Notes under the pieces: generated by a model | Database searches by the model: none | Seen by the model: only the letters and a program-made list of their open reading frames with translations | What the model was told of the DNA's origin: nothing | Origin: Brassicibacter mesophilus | GTDB lineage: Bacteria > Bacillota > Clostridia > Tissierellales > Proteiniboraceae | Assembly (NCBI RefSeq): GCF_050433385.1 | Contig: NZ_JBNPXI010000001.1 | Span: forward strand, 248,001-312,000 | Reading direction: 5' to 3' | DNA: 64,000 bases | In this document: positions 53,966 to 63,134 of the stretch, in pieces | How the letters are laid out: each line of letters opens with the position of its first letter | Numbering within the stretch: position 1 is the first letter of the stretch | Position numbers and translations under genes: made by a program

Positions 53966-54272
53966 CACTATTTTCTCCTTCATCAATTAATTCTTTCCAG
54001 CCGCTTTGTTTATAGCCTTCTATATTTTTTAATGTATAATATACCGTTGCCTGCATCCTTGCATCAAAAAAACTTAGTGACTCTTTTCTTTTTTTTAACT
54101 CTTCTTCCGTCCAAAAAAGTTTTCGCAGGCTCAAAGATTCTTTTTTAATATCATATAACAATCTTTTTACTGTTGTAATTTGAGAAACATATTGGAATAC
54201 TTCTGCAACCTGTTCTCGTAATGCACAAGAATAGGATTCATAGTCATCATAAATATTGCCTTTTATCCTCAT
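53931..54272 (-). CDS. Unrecognised small helical protein B of the glycosylation locus
   Basis: A 113-residue protein, predicted to be helical and rich in K, E, R and L (CALREQVAEVFQYVSQI; LFWTEEELKKRKESLSFF). It has no signal peptide, membrane segment or known motif. AAGGAGG lies well placed before the ATG. It follows the SDR gene by 18 bases and overlaps protein A's reading frame by 35 bases. Proteins A and B may form a pair. Confidence 0.7.
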   Translation of the reverse strand: MRIKGNIYDDYESYSCALREQVAEVFQYVSQITTVKRLLYDIKKESLSLRKLFWTEEELKKRKESLSFFDARMQATVYYTLKNIEGYKQSGWKELIDEGENSDERINSIQKEK

Positions 54273-54290
54273 TGATTTCCTCCTTAATTA

Positions 54291-55127
54291 TTACCAAGCA
54301 CTCAATCCACCATCTACAACTATGTTTTGTCCTGTAATATAACTAGATGCTTCCGATGCCAGAAAAATTAGAGCAGATACCATTTCGTCTGGCCTACCCA
54401 TTCTACCTAGAGGTATTCTTGAAGAATATTTTTTAAGAAAAGTATCATTCTGTCCACTTTCATTTCCACCTGGAGTTAGCGTATTTACACGAATTTTTTT
54501 ATTTGCCCAATAACTAGCCAAATATTTACTCAATCCTATCACTGCTGCCTTTGAAGCAGTATAGACAGCTGGAGTATTAATTTCCCTATCTAAATAAAAT
54601 GAACCCTCATAAATTCGATGATCCGGTGCCAGTATTCCATATATTGAAGATGTTTGAATAATACTTCCACCTTTGCCCTGTTTAACCATTTGAGCACCAA
54701 TAGCCTGAGCTACCAAAAACATTCCATCTAAATTTACAGACATAATTTTACGCCATTCATCTAGAGAATACTCCTCAAAAGGGGCGAAAAAAGCGTTTAA
54801 ATCGTCTGATTTACTCGCAGCATTATTATGTAAAATATGAATTTCACCAAATTCCTCTATCACCTTAGAAACCATCACTTTTACATCTCTAACAGAAGAA
54901 ACATCACAAGCAATACCCAAAGATTTTATTTGATAATTTTCCATTAATTCTTTGGCAAAAGCTTCTGTTTCCTTCTCATCTAAATCCACAACTACTACAT
55001 TAGCTCCAAACTCTGCTAAACCTGAGCAGAAACGTTTGCCTAATATACCTATCCCTCCTGTAACTACAGCAACTTTTTTCTCTAAATTGAACAGTTCTTT
55101 ATATGATGTTCTAGCCAATGTTTTCAC
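54291..55127 (-). CDS. ptmA: SDR-family oxidoreductase of the legionaminate locus (PtmA-like)
   Basis: A 278-residue short-chain dehydrogenase: NAD(P)-binding VTGGIGILGKRF near residue 22, HNNAASKSD, and catalytic YTASK near residue 189. In Campylobacter jejuni, PtmA acts with PtmF and PtmE in supplying the GDP-amino-sugar precursor of legionaminate; the same gene order here supports that role. The start codon is GTG at 55127, inside the end of the cytidylyltransferase gene (17-base overlap), with AAGAAGG before it. Exact reaction is inferred. Confidence 0.78.
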   Translation of the reverse strand: MKTLARTSYKELFNLEKKVAVVTGGIGILGKRFCSGLAEFGANVVVVDLDEKETEAFAKELMENYQIKSLGIACDVSSVRDVKVMVSKVIEEFGEIHILHNNAASKSDDLNAFFAPFEEYSLDEWRKIMSVNLDGMFLVAQAIGAQMVKQGKGGSIIQTSSIYGILAPDHRIYEGSFYLDREINTPAVYTASKAAVIGLSKYLASYWANKKIRVNTLTPGGNESGQNDTFLKKYSSRIPLGRMGRPDEMVSALIFLASEASSYITGQNIVVDGGLSAW

Positions 55128-55818
55128 ACCTTCTTTTCATTAATAGTTCAACAATCTGAAAGTCTAGTTCTGAATCTATATCAAAAGAACGCTCCTCTGG
55201 CATGATATATAGTAGTGTATCTTGATTAAAAATAGTTTGACAATTCATTAAAGCTTCTCTTTGCCAAGCATAGATAGAAGCATTCAAATCATAACATTTT
55301 GGTGCATTTTGCCTACAAAAAATCGGTTTTGGTAAAGGTTTAGACAACTGTACAATTCCTTGATTATTTAGTTCTACAATATTAAAATAAGGAGAACGAC
55401 GTGCAGGAGTACATGTGATTACATTGGATACCTGCTTTACTTCAAGCATATTAACTACATTATTTATATCAGATATAATCCGAAGGGGAGAAGTGGCATC
55501 TAAATCCACTATTACATCAAAATATTGTTGAATTAATTCTTCTACTGTTCGAAGAGCATGTTGAATAACAGGTATCTTAGGTGCTTCATCTGTAGCAAGA
55601 TTAAGAGGTCTTTTAATTAAATAATCTACTCCCCATATATTTGCTATATCTAAAATTTCATCACTATTACTACTTACAGCAATAGCTTGAAACAGATTAG
55701 ACTCTTTAGCTTGTAAAATGCTGTAGACCAAAAGAGGTTTACCTGCAAGTTCCCGACTATTTTTATTAGCAACTCCTTTTGAACCAGACCGTACACAAAT
55801 TGTACATAACCTTTTCAT
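55111..55818 (-). CDS. legF: CMP-legionaminate (acylneuraminate-type) cytidylyltransferase
   Basis: Activates a nonulosonic acid with CTP to CMP-sugar. A 235-residue protein with the family signature CVRSGSKGVANKNSRELAGK at the N-terminus, DLDATSPLR (metal-binding) near residue 96, and RRSPYFN. The neighbouring NeuB/NeuC homologues and LegB/LegC point to legionaminate rather than N-acetylneuraminate. Its start overlaps the previous stop as ATGA. Confidence 0.88.
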   Translation of the reverse strand: MKRLCTICVRSGSKGVANKNSRELAGKPLLVYSILQAKESNLFQAIAVSSNSDEILDIANIWGVDYLIKRPLNLATDEAPKIPVIQHALRTVEELIQQYFDVIVDLDATSPLRIISDINNVVNMLEVKQVSNVITCTPARRSPYFNIVELNNQGIVQLSKPLPKPIFCRQNAPKCYDLNASIYAWQREALMNCQTIFNQDTLLYIMPEERSFDIDSELDFQIVELLMKRRCENIG

Positions 55819-56726
55819 TTATATACCCATTTCCTTTCCTTTACTGATTGTTCAGCCGCATCTATCATTTCTAATACCTTTAACCCTTCAACTAAAGTAC
55901 ATAAGTAATTACTCCTGCCATTTATAATCGCTTTGTGTTGCATATAATAGGTGTAATCACGGTTAATATCATATTTAATTAGCTCATCATTTATTTGCAA
56001 AGTTTGTTTTGCTAAGTCTGCTTTAATAGCATAATTTTCGGTAATAACAGTTATCTCTCTTCTGCTAATACGATCAAGATAATTTAAATGTATTTGTACC
56101 ATCGGGCATTTTTCCATGGTGAGCATAATACTATACATATCATCGCTGTCTATTTGCAAAGAACTATACTTTCCTCCAATTGCTGCAATATTATTCCAAT
56201 CTTTAAAAAATAGCCTAACATAGTCTAATTCATGACTAAGGTCAAGTAAAACTCCTCCACCATCAGCCCTTCTAGCTGAATAATTCATGCGATAATCTCT
56301 ATTTGGTCTCCAATCAGGCAGATATTGTCCTGTATAAATCTGAGCATATAATGTTTGTTCTTTTTGGATAAGTTCGGATATTTTTTGAATTATTGGGTGG
56401 AATCTTAGATTATAGCCAACATATCCTTGTTTAAAGCTATTGTCTGGAATCTTTTGAACAATATGAAAAAGTGGTTTTTCTATGAGGACGATACCATTAA
56501 AACCATAGCCAGTCAGTTCTGTCAAGGAATGATAATGTTCATTTGTTTCATTAGCAACAACAATATAATCTGCCTTTTCATGTATGAGTGCACTGTATAA
56601 ACTAGAATAACTTAAAGGAAAATCAATATTCCTTTGACTGACGACAGCTACCCTGCAATCAAGTTGCTCTAATATCCGTGCATGTCTCTGCCCAATTGAA
56701 CCATAGCCTATGATAATACAATTCAT
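55815..56726 (-). CDS. Gfo/Idh/MocA-family oxidoreductase (PtmF-like)
   Basis: A 303-residue protein with N-terminal Rossmann motif IIGYGSIGQRHARIL and EKPLF, the conserved lysine motif of the family, near residue 88. The C-terminal half matches the Gfo/Idh substrate domain (GGGVLLDLSHELDYV). Position between PtmE-like and cytidylyltransferase genes is that of ptmF in Campylobacter. The substrate is probably a nucleotide-linked or phosphorylated amino sugar. It is coupled to both neighbours by ATGA overlaps. Confidence 0.78.
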   Translation of the reverse strand: MNCIIIGYGSIGQRHARILEQLDCRVAVVSQRNIDFPLSYSSLYSALIHEKADYIVVANETNEHYHSLTELTGYGFNGIVLIEKPLFHIVQKIPDNSFKQGYVGYNLRFHPIIQKISELIQKEQTLYAQIYTGQYLPDWRPNRDYRMNYSARRADGGGVLLDLSHELDYVRLFFKDWNNIAAIGGKYSSLQIDSDDMYSIMLTMEKCPMVQIHLNYLDRISRREITVITENYAIKADLAKQTLQINDELIKYDINRDYTYYMQHKAIINGRSNYLCTLVEGLKVLEMIDAAEQSVKERKWVYK

Positions 56727-57772
56727 ATGAACACCTTATAAAAATCTAATTTAGCTTGATTAAAATCCTTGATTTCTCCAATATCCATCCAATATTCTCG
56801 AATAGGAAAAATAGATATTTTTTCCCCATTCACTAGCATAGTTTCCAATAATTGATTCATATCATAATATGAGTTTTTAGGAATTCTATTTATTATATCT
56901 GGATTAAACACATAAATTCCTGCATTTATAAAGTTTGTATACACAGGTTTTTCCTCAAATCCTATAAGTCTATCTTTATTTATTTTAACTACACCATAGG
57001 GAATTTGAAAATCATAGCTCCGTACGGCAATCGTAGCTTCAGCCTGATGCTCTAGATGAAAATTAATTAATTGTTCAAAATTAACTCTTGTCAAAACATC
57101 TCCATTCATTACAATAATTGGATTGTTTACTTTTATTGAAAACAAGCTTAATGAACCAGCTGTTCCCATCCTTATTTTTTCATGTATATAATGAATTTCT
57201 ACTCCCCACTTAGAACCATCACCAAAATAGCTCTCAATTTGCTCTCCCTTGTAATTAATCGAAAAACAAAATTTATAAAATCCCAATTCTATAAAGTTAT
57301 TTAATATGATCTCTAAAAGGGGTTTCTCTCCAATCGGTAACATTGGTTTAGGACAATTATCAGTTAATGGCTTAAGTCTACTTCCTAACCCTCCTAGCAT
57401 TAAAACAATCCAATTTTCACATCTAGAAGAATGAAGCAAATCATCTAATCTTTCAATCCCTATTACACACCCCGAATCATCTACTACGAGAAGATGACGA
57501 AGCTTATTCTTCTTTAAAATATTTAATATGCTTTTTTTATCTTTGGTTCCAGTAATAGTAATAGGGGTTTTGCTCATAATTTGCGTAACAGGATCATCTA
57601 AAGATATACCATTTAATAATCCCCTTCGAATATCTCCATCAGTAACGGTACCTAATAATTTATTATCATTATCAACGACAATTGCAATTTGTAATGAATA
57701 TAAATCAATAATTTTCATCGTTTCCTGGATCTTAGTATTAGGTAATATCAATATATTCTTCCATTCTTTCAT
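56723..57772 (-). CDS. ptmE: CBS-domain nucleotidyltransferase (PtmE-like)
   Basis: A 349-residue enzyme with two CBS domains (about residues 1-115: GTVTDGDIRRGLL; HLLVVDDSGCVIG) fused to a sugar-phosphate nucleotidyltransferase (LGGLGSRLKPLTDNCPKPML at about 125). This CBS-NTP-transferase layout is that of PtmE, which makes GDP-linked glucosamine for legionaminate in Campylobacter. CBS domains may sense adenine nucleotides. The start is ambiguous: ATG 57772 after GAAGGG, or an ATG seven codons earlier. Confidence 0.83.
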   Translation of the reverse strand: MKEWKNILILPNTKIQETMKIIDLYSLQIAIVVDNDNKLLGTVTDGDIRRGLLNGISLDDPVTQIMSKTPITITGTKDKKSILNILKKNKLRHLLVVDDSGCVIGIERLDDLLHSSRCENWIVLMLGGLGSRLKPLTDNCPKPMLPIGEKPLLEIILNNFIELGFYKFCFSINYKGEQIESYFGDGSKWGVEIHYIHEKIRMGTAGSLSLFSIKVNNPIIVMNGDVLTRVNFEQLINFHLEHQAEATIAVRSYDFQIPYGVVKINKDRLIGFEEKPVYTNFINAGIYVFNPDIINRIPKNSYYDMNQLLETMLVNGEKISIFPIREYWMDIGEIKDFNQAKLDFYKVFI

Positions 57773-57809
57773 GATGCGTCTGTCCCTTCCCATACAAACT
57801 TACTTTATA

Positions 57810-58433
57810 TTATTTAGCTGGGCTCCCCTTTACTATTTTATGATCCGAGATATTTTTTGTTACAACAGCACCTGCACCTACGATTGAATTTTTACCTATA
57901 ATCATTTTTTCAGTAATAGATTTACCTTGGAGGATACATGCATTGGAACCGATATAGGAACCTGATGAGAGTTTTACATTCCCCGATATATTAGCTCCTG
58001 GCGAAATTGTGACAAAGTCTTCAATAATGCATTCATGTCCAATAGTGCAATTTAAATTATATATTCCAAAATTCCCAATTTTGATATTATTAGTCATTCT
58101 TACTCCTGCACAAATGATATTCCCAATACTCTTTTGAACCTCTTCTAATTGTCCATAGCCAAAGGTTGCCGTGGGATGAATAAGATTGACATAATTCAAA
58201 TCAGGATATCTTTCTCTTATATCCTTACGTATCTTTGGATTTCCAATACCAATTGCAAATTTATAACCAGTTTTAACAAGAGTATACACTTCACCCTCAG
58301 CAACTACAGGAAAATCTCCTAATTTTTCTTGTTTCGTTTTATCGATAAATACGATTTCTTTATAACCTAAAATAAAAGCTATATCACGCACCTCCTGCGG
58401 AAATCCAGAGATGCCAAAAATAGCAATCTTCAT
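57810..58433 (-). CDS. legH: Sugar N-acetyltransferase of the NeuD/PglD/LegH family
   Basis: A 207-residue protein with a small Rossmann-like N-terminal domain (AIFGISGFPQEVRDIA) and a left-handed beta-helix (about residues 95-200; catalytic histidine in NCTIGHEC). In the locus it sits just after legI. LegH acetylates the C4 amino group made by LegC; NeuD homologues instead O-acetylate the final acid. With LegB and LegC present, LegH is the better reading. ATGA overlap with legI. Confidence 0.78.
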   Translation of the reverse strand: MKIAIFGISGFPQEVRDIAFILGYKEIVFIDKTKQEKLGDFPVVAEGEVYTLVKTGYKFAIGIGNPKIRKDIRERYPDLNYVNLIHPTATFGYGQLEEVQKSIGNIICAGVRMTNNIKIGNFGIYNLNCTIGHECIIEDFVTISPGANISGNVKLSSGSYIGSNACILQGKSITEKMIIGKNSIVGAGAVVTKNISDHKIVKGSPAK

Positions 58434-59521
58434 TTAATCACCTCATCTTTCAGATAATCCCTCTGTGCTGTCTCTCCTAACAGATTCCAAAATTGTAGAG
58501 GAGATAGGCCTTCTTCTGGCCTTTTTACTGTTAAATTTTCTTGTGTGAACAACTCTCCCTTGTAAATGTTACATGCTGCTACAATACTTTTTCGGACTAT
58601 TTTTTGATTTTTAAATTCGGAAGGTACTGGTATTTTATAGGAGTTCCCAACAGCTTTCTCTGTTTGTCGTATCCCTTGAACCATTTGGAATAATTCTTCA
58701 GGCTCTAAAGACGCCTTATGATCAGGACCAGGTAATTTCCTATCTAAAGTAATATGTTTCTCTATGATAACAGCACCTAAAGCTACTGCTGCTATAGGCA
58801 AAGCTATTCCTAAAGTGTGGTCTGAATATCCAACTGGTAGTCCAAAGCATTGATGCAAAGTGTTTAATACACGCAAATTAATTTCTTCAAAGGGTGCAGG
58901 ATATTCAGTCGTACAGTGAAGTAAGCTTACATTTTGACGCAAAAGCATCTGTCCCTTTTCAGAACAATAAGCTTCTTTAAAAGCAGTATGTGAAGGATTC
59001 TTATTTCTTTCCATTCCCTCTATATATCCAAAGGCAAGAACACCTAATGCTTCTTCAATATCTCCTAAAGTAGACATCCCTGTAGAAAGAATTATTTTTT
59101 TGCCATACCGACCTGCTTTCAGCAATAGAGGGGCGTTAGTAATTTCGCCAGAGGCGATTTTTATTATTGGCAGATTTAACGAATGAACTAAAAAATCAAG
59201 ACTCTGTAAATCAAAAGGTGTTGATAGAAATCGAATATTTTTACTAACACAATATTCCATTAAGGTAAAATGTATTTTCTGACTTAATTCTAATTTCTTT
59301 ACCATTTCATATTGAGTTTCTATTAAGCCTGTATTCTTAACTTGATAAGCAGCTTTTGGTGCATGTGGAGATATATTCTGTTCTGTATTGAAGGTTTGAA
59401 ATTTGACTGCATCAGCCCCTGCTTCAGCTGCAACATCAATTAAACTCTTCGCAATTGCAAGAGAACCGTTATGGTTTACTCCTATCTCAGCAATAATAAA
59501 AACTTTATCTATGTTTTTCAT
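58430..59521 (-). CDS. legI: N,N'-diacetyllegionaminate synthase (NeuB family)
   Basis: Condenses the 6-deoxy-diacetyl mannosamine with phosphoenolpyruvate. A 363-residue protein with an N-terminal TIM-barrel (FIIAEIGVNHNGSLAIAKSL; KFQTFN; SDHTLG metal site) and a C-terminal SAF/antifreeze-like domain (about residues 300-363: ACNIYKGELFTQENL). The enclosing leg genes point to the legionaminate form rather than sialic or pseudaminic acid. ATGA overlap with legG. Confidence 0.9.
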   Translation of the reverse strand: MKNIDKVFIIAEIGVNHNGSLAIAKSLIDVAAEAGADAVKFQTFNTEQNISPHAPKAAYQVKNTGLIETQYEMVKKLELSQKIHFTLMEYCVSKNIRFLSTPFDLQSLDFLVHSLNLPIIKIASGEITNAPLLLKAGRYGKKIILSTGMSTLGDIEEALGVLAFGYIEGMERNKNPSHTAFKEAYCSEKGQMLLRQNVSLLHCTTEYPAPFEEINLRVLNTLHQCFGLPVGYSDHTLGIALPIAAVALGAVIIEKHITLDRKLPGPDHKASLEPEELFQMVQGIRQTEKAVGNSYKIPVPSEFKNQKIVRKSIVAACNIYKGELFTQENLTVKRPEEGLSPLQFWNLLGETAQRDYLKDEVIK

Positions 59522-60675
59522 ATTTCACCTGCTTTATGAAAATGTTTTTTTAATAGAACTTTATAATCTTTAATAGATTTAATGATATGAATGATTTTTT
59601 TAGAGCTATTCCCTTCACCATATGGATTAACTACATCAGAACAATCTTTAACAAATGCATTCATTATTGCTTTTTTAATTTCTGTCTTTTCAGGGACACA
59701 ATTAATTACTGAGGAAGCTAAAAGTCTTCCTTTTTGTCTATCTCCAATATTAACTGTAGGCTTTTTAAAGGATGGAACTTCATATATTCCACTAGATGAG
59801 TTGCCTACCACTGCATCCACTTGAGCAATGATACTGAAATAACATAATTGCCCTAAAGAAGTATAAATAATTGCATTAGAATGACGATCAGCAAAATTAC
59901 TTAATAGACGTATAATTTCTCGTCCTCCCGGATCTGCATTAGGCTTAGTGAATATCAATCCAACTTCTGGACCAAGATTATGTAGTGCTTCTAATAATTC
60001 ATTGAACTGTTGACTAGACGACTGTTGAGATAACGTTACAGGATGAAAGGTTATGAGTAAATTCTTCTTTAAGAATGTAAATTGAAGCAAATCTTCTAAT
60101 TGATAACGGTTCATTCGTTTTAAGCTAATAATACGGTCTATTCCAGGACTTCCAACGTTATAAATATAGTTAGGATTCTCCCCTAGCTGTCTCACTATTT
60201 GTAAGGAATTCTCATTAGTTACAAAGTGAAGATGAGACATTTTTGTTATACTGTGCCTAATAGATTCGTCAAAAGCTCCCTCTGTCATATCACCTCCAGC
60301 AATGTGAGCAATGGGAATTTTAGCTATTAATGCAGCTTGAGCAGCAGCTAAGATTTCATATCGATCACCAAGTAACACTAAAAGGTTAGGCTGTAATTGA
60401 GCAAATACATCTGCAAATCCTATTACCCCTAAACCAATTGATTTAGTAACTCCTATAACAGTATCGCTAGATAAAAGCATCTCTACTTTACTGTAAATTT
60501 CAAAGCCATCTCGTTCTATTTCTTGGTAAGTCAACCCAAATTCAGGAGATAAGTGCATTCCTGTAACAACCACTTGTAACTGTAGGTCTTGATCTTTATC
60601 TATTTCTCTCATTAATGTGTAAAGTAATCCGTATTCGGCACGCGTTCCTGTAATTACACAAATTTTACGTTTCAC
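59518..60675 (-). CDS. legG: Hydrolysing UDP-diacetyl-bacillosamine 2-epimerase (NeuC family)
   Basis: Inverts C2 and releases UDP, giving the free mannosamine for LegI. A 385-residue protein with the NeuC features CVITGTRAEYGLLYTLM, LLGDRYEILAAA and VGNSSSGIYEVP. Two start codons are possible: GTG 60675, eight bases after AGGAGG, or ATG 60681, too close to that site; the GTG is preferred. It overlaps legC. Confidence 0.88.
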   Translation of the reverse strand: MKRKICVITGTRAEYGLLYTLMREIDKDQDLQLQVVVTGMHLSPEFGLTYQEIERDGFEIYSKVEMLLSSDTVIGVTKSIGLGVIGFADVFAQLQPNLLVLLGDRYEILAAAQAALIAKIPIAHIAGGDMTEGAFDESIRHSITKMSHLHFVTNENSLQIVRQLGENPNYIYNVGSPGIDRIISLKRMNRYQLEDLLQFTFLKKNLLITFHPVTLSQQSSSQQFNELLEALHNLGPEVGLIFTKPNADPGGREIIRLLSNFADRHSNAIIYTSLGQLCYFSIIAQVDAVVGNSSSGIYEVPSFKKPTVNIGDRQKGRLLASSVINCVPEKTEIKKAIMNAFVKDCSDVVNPYGEGNSSKKIIHIIKSIKDYKVLLKKHFHKAGEI

Positions 60676-61852
60676 TGGCATCTCCTCCTAAACAAGCACT
60701 GCTAGGAATATTAATAATGCGTTGCTCCAAGCTTTCAGCTATAGATAAATCCATACATGGACAGTTTTCAAACATTACAAGTTTATTCAATAATATCCAT
60801 GAAGGACGAGTCAATATTTCCTGTTCATGAGTTGCTAAAAGAAGAGAATCACGCAATACTGCATATTCTTTATCAAGAAGTAATACATTAAGCCAGTAAT
60901 TACTTTGTGCATATTCAGGCTCTATAAAAAAAGAAACTCCTTGTATTTCCTTAAAAGCTTGTCGATATTTATCTGCTAGCATTCGTTTATTTTGGATAAA
61001 GACATCAATCTGTTCTATTTGAGCACAGCCTAAAGCTGCATTAATATTTGGTAAACGATAATTATATCCTATCTGATCATGAACAAAAGCCCAACGATGA
61101 GAAATCTTTGCTGTTGTACTTAGATGCTTTGCTAGTTTGGCTAAACTTGAATCATTAGTAAGGATAGCACCTCCCCCACCAGTTGTAATGATTTTATTTC
61201 CATTAAAACTAAGTGCAGAAAGCTTTCCCCAGTTTCCTACATGTCTCTTTTTATAAAAAGAACCTAATGCTTCGGCTGCATCTTCAATTAATGTCAATTT
61301 ATATTTTTGACATACTTCTAAAAGTGTGTCTAAATCCACAGGATGACCAAATGTATGCATTGCAACAACAGCCTTGATAGGTCTTATTGTATGTTTGTTA
61401 TAGCAAACATCATTTTTTATGATAGCTATTTCTTTCAAATAATCATTAAGCTTTTCAGAATTAATTCCAAGGCTTCGAAAATCACTGTCAATAAAATGTG
61501 GAATAGCTCCACAATAGTGTATCGCATTAGCTGTTGCAACAAATGTAAGCGCAGGGAGAAGTATTTCATCCCCTTGCTCAACTCCAGCAAGCTTCAAACA
61601 AATATGCAGGGCAGCTGTACCATTGACTATAGCTACAGCATGATTTACACCAGTATATCGAGCTAATGCCTGCTCAAACTTATCTACGTATTTTCCTACA
61701 GAAGATACCCAACCTGTATCCAAACAATCCTTTACGTATACCCATTCATTCCCTTTAAATAATGGTTCGTGTAGAGAAATTGGCTTATTTGTTTTATTTA
61801 AAATATTTTTTATCACAGAAACTATGTAATAAATATCTAAGTCCTTATTCAT
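60665..61852 (-). CDS. legC: PLP-dependent sugar aminotransferase (DegT/LegC)
   Basis: Adds the C4 amino group to the LegB product. A 395-residue DegT/DnrJ/EryC1 family protein: ISLHEPLFKGNEWVYVKDCL at about residue 26 typifies LegC. AIVNGTAALHICLKLAG and the PLP lysine in SFNGNKIITTGGGGA (about residue 215) are present. ATGA overlap with legB, AAAGGAG upstream. Confidence 0.9.
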   Translation of the reverse strand: MNKDLDIYYIVSVIKNILNKTNKPISLHEPLFKGNEWVYVKDCLDTGWVSSVGKYVDKFEQALARYTGVNHAVAIVNGTAALHICLKLAGVEQGDEILLPALTFVATANAIHYCGAIPHFIDSDFRSLGINSEKLNDYLKEIAIIKNDVCYNKHTIRPIKAVVAMHTFGHPVDLDTLLEVCQKYKLTLIEDAAEALGSFYKKRHVGNWGKLSALSFNGNKIITTGGGGAILTNDSSLAKLAKHLSTTAKISHRWAFVHDQIGYNYRLPNINAALGCAQIEQIDVFIQNKRMLADKYRQAFKEIQGVSFFIEPEYAQSNYWLNVLLLDKEYAVLRDSLLLATHEQEILTRPSWILLNKLVMFENCPCMDLSIAESLEQRIINIPSSACLGGDASET

Positions 61853-62859
61853 ATATTATATCTGTCTCCTTTATACATCTTAAGATGCTCAGGATTTATA
61901 AACCACTCTACAGTTTCCTGCAATCCTCGCTTAAATCCGTCTTTCCCACCGTAATTAGGCTGCCAATTAAATAACCTTTTGGCCTTTGAGATGTCTGCTC
62001 TAAGTCGCTCCACTTCACTTCTCTTTGGACGAATCCGGTTGATATCTGTTACAATCTCAATTTTTACGCCCATAATTTCTGCAATAGTCTGAGCTGTTTC
62101 TTCTATAGAAACCTCAAAATCACTTCCTATATTTACTACCTCACCAATTGTTTCAATAGACTCTGCAACCTTAATAAATCCTCGCACTGTATCCTTAATA
62201 TAATTAAAATCCCTTGTAGGAGTTAGAGAACCTAACTTAATTTCTTGTTCTCCTTGGGCGATCTGAGTAATAATTGTTGGTATAACTGCTCTAGCTGATT
62301 GTCTTGGACCATATGTATTAAAAGGCCGGATAATAGAGACTGGTGTACAAAAAGAGTGATAAAAAGAGGATGCCAGTTGATCTGCTCCAATCTTTGATGC
62401 AGCATAAGGGGATTGACCTTGCAAAGGGTGTTCTTCTGGTATAGGAACATATTGAGCTGTCCCATAAACCTCACTAGTAGACGTGTGTATAATCTTTTCT
62501 ACTTCCAATTCTCGAGCTGCCTGTAAAATATTTAATGTTCCTTTTACATTTGTCTCAATATATGTATTAGGAGAGTGATAAGAGTATGGAATAGAAACTA
62601 ATGCAGCTAAATGAAAGACCACATCACACCCTTTCATTGCTTCTCTAACTCTATAAGTATCTCTAATATCTCCATGGAATATTTCTACATTATTTTTTAT
62701 GCTCAGTGGAGAATAATCAAGCCATCCCCATGAATTAAGTGAATTATAACAAACAAAAGCACGAACACTATATCCTATTCTAACTAACTCCTCTGTTAGG
62801 TGAGAGCCAATAAAGCCGTCTGCTCCAGTAATAAGAATCTTCTTCTCTCTTAAAATCAT
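61849..62859 (-). CDS. legB: NAD-dependent nucleotide-sugar 4,6-dehydratase (LegB)
   Basis: Starts legionaminate synthesis by 4,6-dehydration of the nucleotide-linked N-acetylglucosamine. A 336-residue extended SDR with LITGADGFIGSHLTEELV at the N-terminus, STSEVYG, and catalytic YAASK near residue 152. It is first in the operon; GAGGTGATAAA precedes the ATG. No clear sigma-A or sigma-K promoter was found upstream. The nucleotide could be UDP or GDP; PtmE in the locus suggests GDP. Confidence 0.9.
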   Translation of the reverse strand: MILREKKILITGADGFIGSHLTEELVRIGYSVRAFVCYNSLNSWGWLDYSPLSIKNNVEIFHGDIRDTYRVREAMKGCDVVFHLAALVSIPYSYHSPNTYIETNVKGTLNILQAARELEVEKIIHTSTSEVYGTAQYVPIPEEHPLQGQSPYAASKIGADQLASSFYHSFCTPVSIIRPFNTYGPRQSARAVIPTIITQIAQGEQEIKLGSLTPTRDFNYIKDTVRGFIKVAESIETIGEVVNIGSDFEVSIEETAQTIAEIMGVKIEIVTDINRIRPKRSEVERLRADISKAKRLFNWQPNYGGKDGFKRGLQETVEWFINPEHLKMYKGDRYNI

Positions 62860-62972
62860 TTTATCACCTCAAGTATGATTATTATCTCTATATATTTTAT
62901 TTAATATTTCATGAAATAGAACCTACATAATAATATAAGTACATCCTTAGTACTTAACATTTTTCTTGAGTA

Positions 62973-63000
62973 ACATATTATTTATTTTGCACATAAAATA
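62973..63000 (+). promoter_or_regulatory. Sigma-K-like promoter of the DUF4183/DUF11 gene
   Basis: AC at 62973-62974 is followed after exactly 17 bases by CATAAAATA, an exact match to AC-N17-CATAnnnTA. The start codon is about 135 bases downstream. Confidence 0.5.
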
Positions 63001-63134
63001 ATATAAGGAAGAAGTATATTCTTATTTTGACTAGACTGTTTTAATAAGTAAATAAATAACAAATTTTGATTAAAACATTATAATTCGATAAAAATTATCA
63101 ATATTAAGTATTTAATTTTTTGGAAGTGATAATT

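Noticed and set aside
57528..57887. 119-residue open frame on the plus strand
   Set aside because: It lies across the start of the PtmE-like gene in the opposite frame, with no ribosome site and no family resemblance.
61343..61666. 107-residue plus-strand frame opposite legC
   Set aside because: Cysteine-rich by chance; antisense to a well-supported gene.
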